Assembly (NCBI RefSeq): GCF_041260155.1
Contig: NC_091928.1
Location: 45,238,637-45,302,636 of the forward strand
Length of the DNA: 64,000 bases
Source: Ptychodera flava
Lineage: Eukaryota; Hemichordata; Enteropneusta; Ptychoderidae
Reading direction: 5' to 3'
Positions 44,890-57,560 of this stretch are shown here, one piece after another. Position numbers and translations under genes: made by a program. The notes below the pieces were generated by a model. It had not been told where the DNA came from and ran no database searches. It was given only the letters and a program-made list of their open reading frames with translations. Numbering within the stretch: position 1 is the first letter of the stretch; every line of letters starts with the position of its first letter.

Positions 44890-46185
44890 GTTTGGTAAAG
44901 CAACTCAAGTCCTCCTGCATGGAAAAAGGTTGGCTATTTTCTGCTAAAATCCCCACGTTTCGGCTGTACGCGGACAGCCTTTATCAAGGGCTGAATATAA
45001 AAGAAGAAAATCATAGATAAAAGAAGAAAACTCATAGATAAAATGATGCAGACTCATGAAAAATGATGCAAAAAGTTCAATAGAAAGACAATTCGAAATA
45101 AAAAATGGCAAAACAGGGAAAAATTCTAACAATTGAAATGATGGCTTACCACGGTGTTGTCACGCTAAGCTAAAATGTTGTGAGATGATAAAAATGGACT
45201 ACCTAAGAGACCTGAGAAAATACAACATTGGGACTCCCTGGCAAATGTTATCACCAGTCCTTCTTATTGATACAGGGTGATGCGATAGTATTAAAATCGG
45301 ACAAACTTAATTTCAAGTTGTTTTCTGATATGTACAGAGCGGGAAAAGACTTTGGAAATACCCACACATTTGATATTGTTAGTATCATGGTTTATCATAT
45401 ATGCTATGCCCGTATCGCCATTCTCCTCCTGTTTAGACTAGTTAAAATACTACTTAAAATAACTAGTTAACTAGTTAATATACGAAATACATTTTCACTG
45501 TAACCAAACTACTTACAGCTACGTGTACGCGTTGCCTTCGCTGGTATGCTCATATACATGTAAAACAACTGAGCGAATAAGACTTCTCACACTCCGAAAC
45601 GTCATTGCGAAGGGATGAGATTATGTTTCAAAACAGGAAAACACAGTCATTTTATACACTCCAGCCTATGTTTTACTTCCACCTCCATTTTAAGCTCAAA
45701 ATAAATCTTGATATTGTGAATACCTGTGTCTACATCTTAATGTGTAAATTGTTCACTTTAAAAGTGTGCCATAACCCTCCCTCGAAGTGGAATGGCCCAA
45801 CAGCGTATAATAAAAAAATGGATACGATTGTCATCACTCCTTAGCAAAGAACGTTTTATGAGTACAGCGAGGAGAAAGCGTGATCGATTTAAGTTGATTT
45901 CGTCTCTAATTTTGGAACGTCCGTTGGAAAACAGTCATAATTAAAGTATGCATGTATGATAAAGGGGTTATTACACAAAGTTTGGCGATACCCCGTCGTA
46001 TTCTCGTGATATATCCGCATTTTGACTTGTTGCTATGCAACTCATCAAAATAGGAACACGACACTATCGCCCAAAAATCGTGTGATAACCCCTCAAAATT
46101 GCATTGAAATGTTTATTAACAACAACTGTACCTTCAAAAGATTTAGATAACTGATATAAAGCCAACCTTTACAATGCATGATGAC
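44890..46185 (-). mobile_element. Penelope-like fossil piece inside the LINE, arm 1
   Basis: On the minus strand, 44989-44951 reads CCTTGATAAAGGCTGTCCGC followed by GTACAGCCGAAACG, a decayed hammerhead-like stem and GAAAC core. About 45290-45460 encodes remnants matching the GIY-YIG-side sequence better seen at 62923-63060 (GISKVFSRSVHIRKQ). The block is bounded by inverted copies of a TCCTGCATGG / CAATGCATGA motif. Broken. Confidence 0.5.
45960..46098. mobile_element. Small palindromic MITE
   Basis: AGGGGTTATTACACAAAGTT with GGCGATA at the left mirrors CGCCCAAAAATCGTGTGATA then ACCCCT at the right. About 138 bp, non-coding. The inverted relative near 62.9 kb lacks it. Confidence 0.65.
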
Positions 46186-46189
46186 TTGG

Positions 46190-46600
46190 GTTGTTTTATC
46201 GAACCATTATATTTTGCGCAAATCATATAATGCCTAGTGCCCTTTTTGATTGCCAACGGAAAGGGACATGTCATGAACCTGGTGGTAGAATTAAATTCAC
46301 CAGTTCCTTACTTTTTAATAGCATTCCAAGGTTCTATAACATATTTTATCAAAGTCTGCCAAAGTTGATGTTTCTGCATCAATTTGTAAAAGAAAAGCTA
46401 AAAGTGTGTTTTTTTTTTAATGTTATCTTTGTCCTGACTGTTTTGTCTGGTTTAAATGTCCTGCAACAACAGTTTTATATATATTTTACTAAAGTGTAAG
46501 TGCTGATGTAATTATGTTTTTTTTACTGTATCATATGTGTGTTGAAGGTCGAAATAAATACATGAATAAATAAATGTTAAAAATTGTGTTCAAGGGAAAG
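46190..46600 (+). mobile_element. LINE 3' end, arm 1
   Basis: Encodes a C-terminal tail (PGGRIKFTSSLLFNSIPRFY) and ends in an AATAAATA-type tail near 46551-46575. The same end lies inverted at 62520-62880. Confidence 0.65.
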
Positions 46601-48242
46601 AGAAATATCAGTTAAAACTGAGCTCACAAATAGTTCATTTCTCTCGAGGCATAAAGTACACAGGTCACAGAAAGGTTAAAGACGTGTGATTTTGAGGTAA
46701 TCTGTACTAAAACCTCGAAAAGAACAACATATATTTTTATTAATTTTGATGACAGAACAATGCATTCTAGGCTGCTAAAAGCAGTACATTTGATAAAGTA
46801 TATATAATGTCAGAAATACTTCTTTTATGCATTATACGTGAGATTTGGAAAGACACATTGCATTAGAAAAATTGGGTTTCAAATTTAGCATATCTAAATT
46901 GTTGGAATACAAAGTTAAACGTGACAATTATGGAGATAATAATGTAATAACTGAGTCTCGAACTGGCTTGAAACAGTCCAAGTGTCAAAGGAGTGATTTG
47001 CAGTTGTAGCTAAGAACTAATGACACCCTGGTGGATATATCATTGCCTGAAAGTTTGAAAATGAGTGACTTAAAACAAGATTCTATACCAATGGCATAAG
47101 CCTGGTAATGTTTATCACCAATTTTTGTGTAGTCATTTGTGTGTTACTAACGAGTTATATACCTTACATGATCTTCAGGTAGGTTTGTTACTCTCTTAAA
47201 TTTGCAAAGAGATTATGTCACTTCCTAAAATTTGTTGAACTTTTGAGGATTGCAAACATGTGGCTCGGTACTGCGTCTAGAAAGACAGGATACAAAAACA
47301 CTTCTTGCCAGCGCCAGCGGACGCGTTATGTAGTTCACGCTACATTTTTATAGCGTCGGGAATAGCTGGATTGTAGTTTTATAATCAGTGTTATGTGAGA
47401 AAAGTTATGATGGTACTGTTCATCACTGGTATGCTGATTGTGAGGAAGAATGGAGACAGTCATTACAAGAAAGATGCAACTTTATTCTACTAGAGACTAT
47501 TGGTAGGCCGTACCTCTCTTTATAATAACCAGAACACCGTTAGGACGAATCGTGCGAACATAAAACCGTTTTCCTTTGGGCCTAGATTAAATGAAAAGAG
47601 ACAAAGCTCTATCGATTATTATAAGACCACAATGACCTACTCACTTTACAATGATAATAAGGAAAGTAGAAGCGATGTTTGAACTTGCCTTCACTTCTTT
47701 CATAGCCACCAAAATTGTGCAACTTGCACAAAACCTTGTTACCGTCACCGTAACAAAGACATAAAAACAAACAGAAAATTTGCTCAAACAAAGAAAGCAA
47801 AAAGAAAACAAAAAACTTAAAAAGTATCACAAAACCTGTAAAAATGAATGAAAGGTTAAACAAAGCCAAGAACTGTGAACGAATCTCAGAGTCATCAAAA
47901 ACCTTTCTAACCAAACTTGATAACTCTTGAAATCGAAGCATTAAGCAAAGGCTTAAAATTTGTTCTACTCCATTTGTTGCACTTGTTTGGTTATTTGTTC
48001 TACTACTTTGTACTATCCACAAAGAAAAAAAACTTGTTCGAGACTTAAACAAATTTGATTGAAATATAACGTTTTTCACAATACAGAAAACGCCACCAAC
48101 ATGGAAAATTATGTAACAAAAGTAGATCGTGTGAAAATGTTACGTTTTGCCCGCAGGCTAAGTCCATCCAATATTTCAAAGCTATCAAACAGATGGTTAG
48201 CCCTCCAGGTCAACAAAACGGTGGTATTTTTCGTACAAGGTG
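46601..48242. other. Spacer; first part shared with arm 2
   Basis: 46580-46730 still matches 62340-62510 inverted, beyond the LINE tail. About 46850-47098 is an open stretch interrupted by one TAG, with no recognised motif. 47525-47640 resembles the Penelope-like tail at 30795-30920 (AACACCGTTA, GACGAATC, CTCTATCGATT). No supported host gene. Confidence 0.45.
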
Positions 48243-48552
48243 TCATTTATTTATTTATTTATTCGTCACATTTCTTGTGAAGTTCCACTGTCTTTACTAC
48301 ATACTTGTTGATGTAATTCTTTATCCTATGGAACAAAAAAATGTAAATCTTGATTTACAAAAATACATAAGCTTAGAACAGGAAAAAAAGGTAAGAATCG
48401 TAACCATATTTTACATGCTCGTAGGGCAGAGATGTGACGGGGAGCTAGAAATAGCTTATGTGAAGCTAATGTAAATCTGGCTCCCAAAAGAACAATAACA
48501 TAGTCTTAAATACAAATGAAAAAGTAAAGTGGGCAAAACTTACACGAGGAAA

Positions 48553-51493
48553 TCACGATTTATTGATAATGAAAGATTTTAGGGCATGCTTGAACTGTTT
48601 ACGATGTGAAATGTTCCTTATAGAAAGTGGAAGCTTATTCCAGATTTTTGCACCGTGATAACTGAAAGAGAATTGACCAAGGCGAAGTTTACATTTTGGT
48701 AATAGAAAGGACGAGTTAGAAACTGATCTAGTGGTATATTTGTGAGTAGGCAAGGAAAAATAGTCATTGACGCTATGGGGTAGATTACTTGACAAAAGGT
48801 CATGAATGAAAATCCCTATCTGATATTCAAACTGATTGTATATGTTCAAAATATTTAATTCCTTAAAGATCTGTTCACTGGGAGTAGTGGGTGACTTAAA
48901 GGTAATAATTCTAACTATCTTTTTCATAAGTTTGTGGATAGGGAGTAAAGCGGAATGGTATGTGCTTCCCCATATCTCCAAAAAGTATGAAATATGGGGA
49001 AGAATAAAACATTATAGAGCATAATTAGGATGTGTTTTGGAACTAAGTGTCTGATTTTTGCTAATAAACAAATTTTTGGACTGATTTTTGTAAAGACTTT
49101 ATTAATGTGATGTTTCCAGGACAAGTGGCTGTCAATCTCTACTCCAAGATGTGAAACATGCTCAACTTTACTAATCTCATTTAAATCGATACAAATCTGT
49201 CCGTTTCTAACGTAAGAACGATGATAAGCAGAGAAAATAACATAATTTGTTTTGTCCTGGTTGATGGTCAAACTGTTATCTGAGCGCCAGTTCACAATGT
49301 TGTTAAATTCAACGTTGGTATCGTTGATATCAAGCGTATTACTTGTGAAGGAGAGGAAAAAATTAGAGTCTTCAGCGAAGAGGTTGGAAGTGAAGTACGA
49401 CGTACAATCAGGGAGATCATTAATGTACATAAGAAAAAGAATGGGCCCTAGAATTGACCCCTGAGGAACACCGTAGCCAATGGGACTAAGAGTTGAAACA
49501 TAACTGCATGCACTGACATATTGTTTTCTATTAGTCGAGTAGCTCTTGAACCAATCACAAGCTGTTCCTCGAATGCCGTACAGATGGAGTTTGTCAATAA
49601 GAATCTTTTGATCGATAGTGTCAAAAGCTTTCTTTAGGTCTAAGTAAATTCCAAGCACAATGTTGTCGTCATCAAGATTGCGTAACATATCATTAACAAC
49701 ATTGATAAGAGCCAGTTTGCAACTGTGGGTTTTCCTAAAACCATATTGATGGGGATGAATAAGTTTATGCTTATCTAAAAATGAAACCAACTGTTTGTTG
49801 ATGATTTTTTCAAAAAATTGTGCTCATTTGGGGGAGAATTGAAATTGGTCGGTAATTGTTAACGTCATGTGGACATCCCTTTTTATAGATTGGAATGACT
49901 TTGCGATCTTGAGAGAATCGGGAAAGACACCATGCTGGAGAGAAAGGTTAATGATATGAGACAAGGGTTTTGAGATAGCCACAGCAGCGTCAATCAGTAA
50001 CCGAGCAGAAATATTGTCATGTCCTGATGACTTGGCTGGATTAAGGCACAAAATCTAGCTGATTACATCTTCAGCTGCTACTGGATGAAAGAAAATGCTA
50101 GTGGAATGGGGTGATTTGTGAAAGTTTCTGTGGCTAGTACATCTTGTGATTTTATCAGCTAAGTTACTACCAATGTGAGAGAACAAATCGTTTAACTTAT
50201 GAACAATATGTGAAGGGTCCGTAATAATCCCTGTACTGTCAATGATTTTGTTGGGAAGATTAGCACTTGTTTGACCTGTTTTCCAAGGATCTCATTAATA
50301 AGCTTCCAACATTTTTTTGATTCTGTACAACTATCACTGAATTTTTCACAGTAATACATTTTTTTTGACTTCCTTATTAAAGACGTCAAAATATTCCTGT
50401 AGATATTAAATCTAGCTTTTAAAAGGGGCTCGAAATTACTTTTCACTACTTTCCGGTACATCCTATATTTAGTATAAATTGACTTCCTTAGCCCTTTTGT
50501 GATCCACGGTTTTTTGGACTTGGTTTTCCTTCTATTCCTAGTGACCAATGGGGCAAATTCCATACAAACATCAGTGAAAATATCTGCAAAACTGTTGTAT
50601 GCATTATTAACATCATTGCTTGACAGAACTGTGTCCCAGTTTATATCAAACAACGCTCTTTGAAAAAGAGCTTTGTCATAATTAACAAAACTCCTTATTT
50701 GAGCTGATACCTGGTGAGGACTCTCAAAGACTGAAAGTAGGTTTTCAAAGGTAGCTAATATTGGGAAGTGGTCCGCAACATCAGCTGTAATAACACCACA
50801 ATTTACAAAACGGTCTGTAAAGTTACAGTGTACATGGTCGATAGTTGTCTTTGAATGGCTTGTCATACGAGTTGGAACGGTAATAAGTTGTTTAAAGTTA
50901 GGACTGGCAAGAGTATTGTTATAACTACAGATCTGCGGGCTGGTGAGCTTTAAATAATCTATGTTGAAATCACCTACCAATATACAATCACACATTGTCG
51001 ATTTAACCTTGTACAGTGCATTTTCAATATCCTCCGTAAAGGCGTCAACAGGAGTGCCTGGTTTGCGATATACAATACCTTTTCGATTCATATTTACTTT
51101 TATTCATAAAGATTCTGAATGTAAAATGTTAACGTCATCAAGAATTTCATAATTCATACTACAATGAATATAGGCGCCAACACCACCTCCATGTTGTCTG
51201 CCAGATGTTTGTCTCTGTTTCAAGATAAGGTTGTAGTCTGGGATATCAAACAGAGAAGGAGTTTCCACTTGCCAAACTTCCGACAGAGCGATAATATGTA
51301 ATGGCGCAGTAAGAGCGTTTTTGAGCTGAACCAAGTCATCGAAATGTCTGTTGAGTGAACGAATGTTTACTTGGATTAAACTGAGATGATTCCGAGAGCA
51401 GTTTCCTGGAAAGTTTGTGTTGAATTCATCTACGGAGTAGGAGTTGCATATTGATTTATGAACGTCGTCAATATCGTCGGGGGGAACTGCCAT
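48553..51493 (-). pseudogene. ORF2 (endonuclease and reverse transcriptase) of the CR1-like LINE
   Basis: APE-type endonuclease: VNIRSLNRHFDDL (asparagine site), SEVW, VGDFNIDYLKL, TTIDHVHCN, DHFPIL. RT: NPAKSSGHDNISARLL, LDLKKAFDTID, GVPQGSILGPILFLMYINDL, then FAED at 49379-49368 in place of FADD/YADD. The C-terminus is LRLGQFSFSYHGAKIWNKLP. Frame breaks occur near 51100, between 50192 and 50051, between 49824 and 49790, and between 48981 and 48924. Dead copy. Confidence 0.85.
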
Positions 51494-51549
51494 GCTGAAT
51501 TGTCAGTGAATGAAATGGTAATTGCAGAAGTCGAATAGTAAACTGTTGT

Positions 51550-52200
51550 TTAGTGAATGTGTCTTAGGTCGGCCATTGACTTGATACATACGTGTCTGAG
51601 TCCCTTGTCCTTTCTGGCATAAATGGTTCCATTGAATGTCCAAATGTATTTCCATCCGACCTGCTTACGTTTCACATTTACCTCGTGGAAGAGTTTTTTG
51701 TTGTGGGCTGTTAACTGTTCGTTAATATAAATGGCGTAAGAGTTGTCGTTCGCTCCCTCGATGTTCAAATCTTTACTTGTCAGCCTGTTCAGCTTTTTCT
51801 TTGCCTCAAAGAAGGCATTTCGCAGGTTTCTTTGAACAAATCTGACGAGGATAGGTGCCGGACGTTGTTGGTCTTGACGCGTCTGTTTTGTAGGCAGACG
51901 ATGACTCACGTCGATATCGGCGCTTTTGACAGTTACTCCAACAACAGCCGCAACCTTCCTCACAATTTCTTCTGTGTTTTCATTGGCACTTTCTGGAATT
52001 CCATGTATTTCCAGATTGTTGCGTCTGGTGTACTGCTGTAGGTCTTGGACTTCTCGTTCTGTTGTTTGCAATTTTTGTTGCTTAACATTCAGTTTTTCTG
52101 TCAGTTCTTCGTTTTGCTGTTCAACTTTTGTAATTTGTGTTCTATATTCTTCAAAAAAGCTGCTCATATACTGAACAGAAGTTTGTAGGTTATCTAGCTT
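51550..52200 (-). pseudogene. ORF1 of the CR1-like LINE (C-terminal part)
   Basis: RNA-binding/chaperone protein of a non-LTR element. Coiled coil (EEYRTQITKVEQQNEELTEK onwards), then NLEIHGIPES, DVSHRLPTK and a C-terminal basic domain. The apparent start above 52200 reads into the A-rich 3' end of the inserted L1-like element and is not native. The native start is at 57809. Confidence 0.8.
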
Positions 52201-52347
52201 GCTTTCAAGACTTTTTTTTAATAAGTTTTTTATTAAGCTTTTGCATTTTGCTGACACAATACAAAGACACAAGACAAGAGACAAAAACAAGAAGGACACA
52301 CAATAGTGGCATACAGAAAAAATAAGCGCTTTGGAGGGAAAAAAAAA

Positions 52348-55300
52348 TTACATGTCTTTCAGTAATGACCATTTTCTGTTATGGATTTCTATTTTGCCAT
52401 TATGCTTTGCAATATATTCCTCAACATTCCGTGTTTGTTTTATCATTGCTCTAAATCCTGGAAATATCGGTAAACACTTCTGCATTTTGCACTTGTACAG
52501 ATATTGTTTCCCCATTATCAAAAGATGGTTTAAGATGCTCGGAAAATCCACGGAACCAAGAATTACATGTTGTAAAGTTGGAAACTCTGAACTACTTACA
52601 AATTCTTTATACGATTTGTGTAAAGTATCCCACAATTCTCTTGCGTAAATGCAAGAATAAAACAGATGATTTCTCGTTTCAACTTCCCTGTGACAAAAAC
52701 TACAAAATGGGTCAGTGACATTCAGAGCTTTCATTTTAAAGAGATCGTCATTTGTGTAGAGAATACGATGTAATAACTTAAATTGAAAGCTTCTAGCTCT
52801 AGTGTCAATTGTACACTTAAATGGAAGTAAATATAACTTTGAAAGTTCATCAACAGAAATATTAAAATCTCTTAAAATATAAGCAGAACTGGTTGGAAGG
52901 GCAGTATTCCTACCCCTTAAGCTGTTGTTAATTACAGTTTTACTGGCTTCAAGAATATTAATAAATTTGTCTATTATGTATACAGAGAAATCATAACATA
53001 ACTCATTTGGAGTAGTCAATGATAAAGATGGTGGCGTTATCCTTAGGTCAGGTGGGAGTGCATCCCAAATACAGATTAGCTTAAATGCTTGGGTGGCAGA
53101 AAGATTAAACATTTCTCTCAGGTCATTAGCTCCTCTAAATCTTCCCCTCTCCAATAAATCAGTTACATAGCAAATCCCTTTCTCAAAGATATCTTGACAA
53201 TACACAGATTTCCCATTAATAACAATATTTTTGTTATTCCAAATGATACAATTCATAGCAGTATTCTGAGTATTGATACTCTTAAAGTCTATCCAGGAGT
53301 CGAGTGCTTCACAGTAGAACTCACCAAGGTGAACAGGGAGCAAGTTAATATTATAATTGCAGTTAAGTACAAATTTACCACCCACTGGTTGCAACCGTTT
53401 AATAAAAAATTGCTTCCATGGGTGTTTAACAGAAGGGTCCAGAAAACGTTTAATCCATGATACACGAAATGACTTAAGAGAAACAAACACATCTGGGGCA
53501 CGCAGGCCACCATACTTAATATCTGACATCATTACTTTCCTTGCAATTCTATCTTTCCCTTTCCAGATAAACGAAAAAATTTTACTGTTAACCTCATTCA
53601 AAATCTTCTTCGGAACACTTGTCATACGCATAAGGTAGACAATCTTAGATACAGCTAGACTCTTAACCACCTGGATTTTACCTAAAATGGTAAGATCTCG
53701 TTGACGCCAGAAGTTAAGAGTCAATTCTAAGTTTTCTAGAGGTTTAGCATAATTAAGTTGAGTAGCCCATTCTTTATCGTAAGAAATAAAAACTCCAACA
53801 ATTTTGATTGGCTCATTAGGCCATTTGATTCCGAATAATTTATGTTTCCTTTTCTTCCATTTCCCAAGCCAGATAGCCTCTGTTTTTTCTAAATTTATGT
53901 GAAGACCAGATACATTAGAGAAAAGTTCCAAAATTACAAAAAGAAGAGTCACTGACTCTTCATCTGCTAAAGTACAGGTTAAATCGTCTGCGAAAGCAAT
54001 TTCCTTTACTTCATCTCCCCCGTATGGAAACCATGGATACCAGGATTCTTTCGAATCGCAATTAAAAGTGTTTCAAGGGCTAAAATAAATAAAGCAGGTG
54101 AAAGTGGGTCTCCCTGGCGAACTCCACGTTCGATGCTAAAATAACCAGTGGTGTAACCATAATTAATAACTGTACTCTCAATATCCTGATAGTATGTCTT
54201 GATCCAACTAATAAATGACGGACCAAAGTTAAAGGCTTCAAGACACTTATAAAGAAATGGCCACTCCAAGGAATCAAATGCTTTCTGAAAGTCCACTGCC
54301 AAAAGAATCCCCGTCAAGTCATGCTCCTCAGTATAAGTCATGATTTCCTCAATTAAGCGAATACAATCTGAGATATCCCTCCCCTTGACAAATGCAGATT
54401 GAGTACAATTAATTATACCTGGGAGAATTTTTTCCAGACGCTTGGCAAGGCACCTAGAACCAATCTTTGCATCAACATTAATCAAAGAAACGGGCCGCCA
54501 ATTTTTTATGAACTGCTTATCTTTACCTTTTTTCTCAATTAAAGTAATTATACTTTGGCGTTGTGAAGTTGAAAGTTTACCACAGTCGTGACCAAAATTT
54601 AGAGAGTTAACAACAAAAGGACCAATTTTATGCCAGAAAGCAAGATAAAAGTCAACTGTAAGGCCATCGTTACCAGGAGTTTTCCCTTTTGACATGCCAC
54701 ATAGGGCTTCATAAGCTTCATTCATTGTGATAGGACCTTCACACAAAAGTTTCTCGTCCATAGATAACCTTGGAATATCATCGTTAATGAAATCTTTAAA
54801 ACCACTATCGTCACTATTACTAGGGTGAGTGGACTTATATAAATTACAATAAAAAGACTTTAATTCTGACAAAATCTCTCTGTGGTCTTGAATAACATTT
54901 CCCTGAGAACCAATTATCCTTTGAAGATGAGACCTATTACGATTCCTTTTCTCCATACCTAGGAAAAACTTGGTGCTCTTTTCACCCTTTTCAACCCACT
55001 GAGCACGGGAGCGGACTATAACACCTTGAGCGATGTAGTCATAAAGTTGATCAAGCTGTGTACTTATCTGACTTCGCTTATCCAAATTTGAAGGGCTAGG
55101 GTCCAGGCTACAAAGTCTATCAATTTCTGAAAAACTCTTCTCTAATTCATGAATTTTGGCCCTGCGCTCCTTTGACTTTTCTTTGCTATAATTAATGGTG
55201 AAATGCCTAATGTGATACTTTAAAATATCCCAGAAGAGACTTTTATTATCAATGAGGATGTACTCAAGACTCCAATCATCAAGTAAATCTTGCAACTGAT

Positions 55301-56039
55301 TAATATAGACTGGGTCATCTAAAAGACTGTTATTAAACTTCCAAAATGATGGCCCAAATTGAGCTTTACCCAAAATAAGTGTAAGAGTCACAGCTGAGTG
55401 ATCACTGAATGTAACAGGTAAAATATCAGTGGAATCCACAATAGTCTGAGAACAATCTGAAATTAAAAAATAATCTAGACGGCTAAAGATAGTGGTAGTC
55501 CCACCTCTCCACCAAGTAAAACGATGCACATCCGGTTGCCGGAGACGCCAAATGTCAACAAGATCATGCTCTTCGAGCAATTTAGTAAATGCTACCTTTG
55601 ACCCTTCCCAGGTATTAGGGTTACCTCCCTGGCGATCTATATCATTATTAGGTGTAAAGTTAAAGTCCCCACCCATAATAATCTGAGTGTTTGGATCTCA
55701 GTTCGGAGCATAGATATTTAAGAAAACAAATGGTAAAGAATCAATTAACAGATAAGCTAATATATAGCGCCCGTTAGGGTCACATACCACCTCTTGAACA
55801 TCATATTGAAGATCCCTAATAATTGTAAGAACCCCCCTACTATTACTGGTACCATGTGAGAAAATGCTATAACCCTTAAATTGTTGTTGCCAATATTTCT
55901 CATCTTTAGGGAGACTGTGAGTCTCCTGTAAAAAAATCACATTTGCTTTCTTATGATGTAACCAACTAAAACACTTTTTCCTTTTTGTGTAGTTTCTAAG
56001 GCCATTGACATTCAGGCTTAATACTTTTAACGTAGCCAT
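52348..56039 (-). pseudogene. ORF2 of the L1-like LINE (endonuclease, RT, zinc knuckle)
   Basis: About 1230 codons. APE endonuclease: LSLNVNGLRN, FLQETHS, GGDFNFTPN, SRLDYFLIS, FSDHSAVTL. RT: PGNDGLTVDFYLAFW, LLAVDFQKAFDSLEW, RGVRQGDPLSPALF, then AFADDLT (about 53985-53965), so the catalytic pair is intact. C-terminal CSFCHREVETRNHLFYSC knuckle. Two lesions: an in-frame TGA after IYAPN (about 55698-55700) and a one-base shift at a run of five G near 54021-54025, just before FADD. TGA here could come from CGA by CpG decay. Confidence 0.88.
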
Positions 56040-56571
56040 GCGTACATTTTACAACAACTAAATAGTGCCACTATGAACGAAAAAACAGAAAAACAAAACA
56101 AAACAAAAAGCAAAAACAACACGGCGGAGAGCGTTGACATGCCAACACAAAAGAACCCCGACATGGGAAAAAAGACAGATGAAAACAAAAAACGAGCCTC
56201 AAAAAGCCTTCGAAGGCTCCCGGTCTCACATTAAATTTGTACAGAATCAAATCAACCTACATAATGTGAACCAGCAGTCAGAAATTCTGACGTTTCTTTT
56301 ACAGTAGGCAGAAATACCACAAACACAGTGAAACGTAGCGTGGAAGTCATAGGTATGTTCTTGAAATTTTTAAAGTATTAAAGTACTAACAAAATGAAGG
56401 CAAACAAGGCCTCCATGCACGAAAGTACACTTCTTGCTTGATGTTACACCACGAACAAGTGTTTCTGTAAAGTTCAGAACTGATGGTGAATAGGCCTACA
56501 GGGGAAGGCCATCTGTGTTCTGGAATGTACGACGGCGAGAATCACAAAACATCATGCAACTGACTACGTCC

Positions 56572-57426
56572 TCATGGAGCAGGTGTCGAATGAAAATATT
56601 CAGTTCCGTCAATAAACAGCTTGCCTCTTTTGAACAGCGGTCGTTTCCCTTCGTTAAAAGCTTGTTGCATGATACTACGAACTTTCCGCTTGGCCTCAAA
56701 ATCATACTGGCATAAGTCTTCCATCACAAAATATTGTGAATCCTTGAGATTCTGTCTAGCGGTCTTTAAGATAGAATGTCTCTCGCTACGATAAATAAAC
56801 CTCGCGACAATATGCCGTGGTCTTGAGACAGGCAAATCTCTTGGTGGATGAGAAGGCACACGATGCGCATTTTCAATGTGTACGTCGGCCATCTTGAATT
56901 TGTCTTGAAGAATAGATTTTACAGTCTGAATACAGTTCTCAGATTTTGATTCTGGAATACCACCAAATCTCAAGTTGAACATTTTCGTATATCTCTGAAG
57001 ACTGACCATACCGTTGTTCACATCTCTCAGCTTACTTTCAAGTTGATTCGTCTTGTCTTCAAGTTGAGACACTGTATGGCGAAGCTCACTGACCTCAGCA
57101 CACGTGGAATTCAGACCAGTTTCCAAATCTTTCTGTTTCGTCTCCATATTGACCAATCTGTCGAGCATTTCCTTTTGGTCCAAAGCAACCCTGTCAAGCT
57201 TTGTTTCTAAAGACTCGCTCCGAATTTTCATGTTGGAGTCCAAGTCGTCAATACGTTGGCGGATAAACTCTCTCAAACCAACTTCAATCTCCGCGTCCTT
57301 CATGGCCACATGCTCACCTATTCCCGCCGGGGCTTCTCTGGCGGTTGACTTCGAAGAGTTGACCACGAACTTGTCCAATTTCTGCGTATTTGCGGTCGCT
57401 CTGGTATTTGGTCTTGGCTGACTCAT
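56572..57426 (-). CDS. ORF1 protein of the L1-like LINE
   Basis: RNA-binding protein that coats the element RNA. 284 residues from the ATG at 57426 (MSQPRP); an in-frame ATG at 57522 would add 32 residues. The 57426 start is preferred because the extension carries no family motif and lies in the 5' UTR. Basic N-terminus, long coiled coil (ETKLDRVALDQKEMLDRLVN onwards), then the transposase_22/RRM fold (FNLRFGGIPES, HRVPSHPP, VARFIYRSER) and C-terminal domain (RKVRSIMQQAFNEGKRPLF). Intact frame. Confidence 0.88.
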   Translation of the reverse strand: MSQPRPNTRATANTQKLDKFVVNSSKSTAREAPAGIGEHVAMKDAEIEVGLREFIRQRIDDLDSNMKIRSESLETKLDRVALDQKEMLDRLVNMETKQKDLETGLNSTCAEVSELRHTVSQLEDKTNQLESKLRDVNNGMVSLQRYTKMFNLRFGGIPESKSENCIQTVKSILQDKFKMADVHIENAHRVPSHPPRDLPVSRPRHIVARFIYRSERHSILKTARQNLKDSQYFVMEDLCQYDFEAKRKVRSIMQQAFNEGKRPLFKRGKLFIDGTEYFHSTPAP

Positions 57427-57560
57427 TATTATTACCTTAAGTCTTCCCTCTTGTGACAACAAAGTCAAAATGTAGGTTGAAAAAGTCGGTTCAAAAGCTT
57501 CGAAACCGGGAGCTCCTGACACACACGTCTACTCGCCACGAGACATGAAAGCGCCCTCCT

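Larger units (their letters stand above)
48243..52213 (-). mobile_element. CR1/jockey-like LINE, main part
   Basis: Read on the minus strand: rest of ORF1 (52213-51550), endonuclease and RT (51493-48553), 3' UTR, then a tail of AATA repeats at 48243-48265. ORF1 has a coiled coil followed by an L1-type RNA-binding fold (YTRRNNLEIHGIPES). It is split at its 5' side by an L1-like element; the missing N-terminus lies at 57561-57850. Confidence 0.85.
52214..57560 (-). mobile_element. L1-like (L1/Tx1 group) LINE, nearly complete, inserted in the CR1-like LINE
   Basis: Full order on the minus strand: 5' UTR (57560-57427), ORF1, spacer, ORF2, short 3' UTR, A-rich tail (at 52214-52235). The 13-bp direct repeat GCTTTCAAGACTT flanks it at 52201-52213 and 57561-57573. 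Removing it joins the CR1-like ORF1 in frame. Only two lesions are seen in ORF2 and none in ORF1, so it died recently. Confidence 0.92.

Noticed and set aside
51832-52648. Plus-strand frames opposite the LINE ORFs
   Set aside because: Antisense shadows of ORF1 and ORF2.
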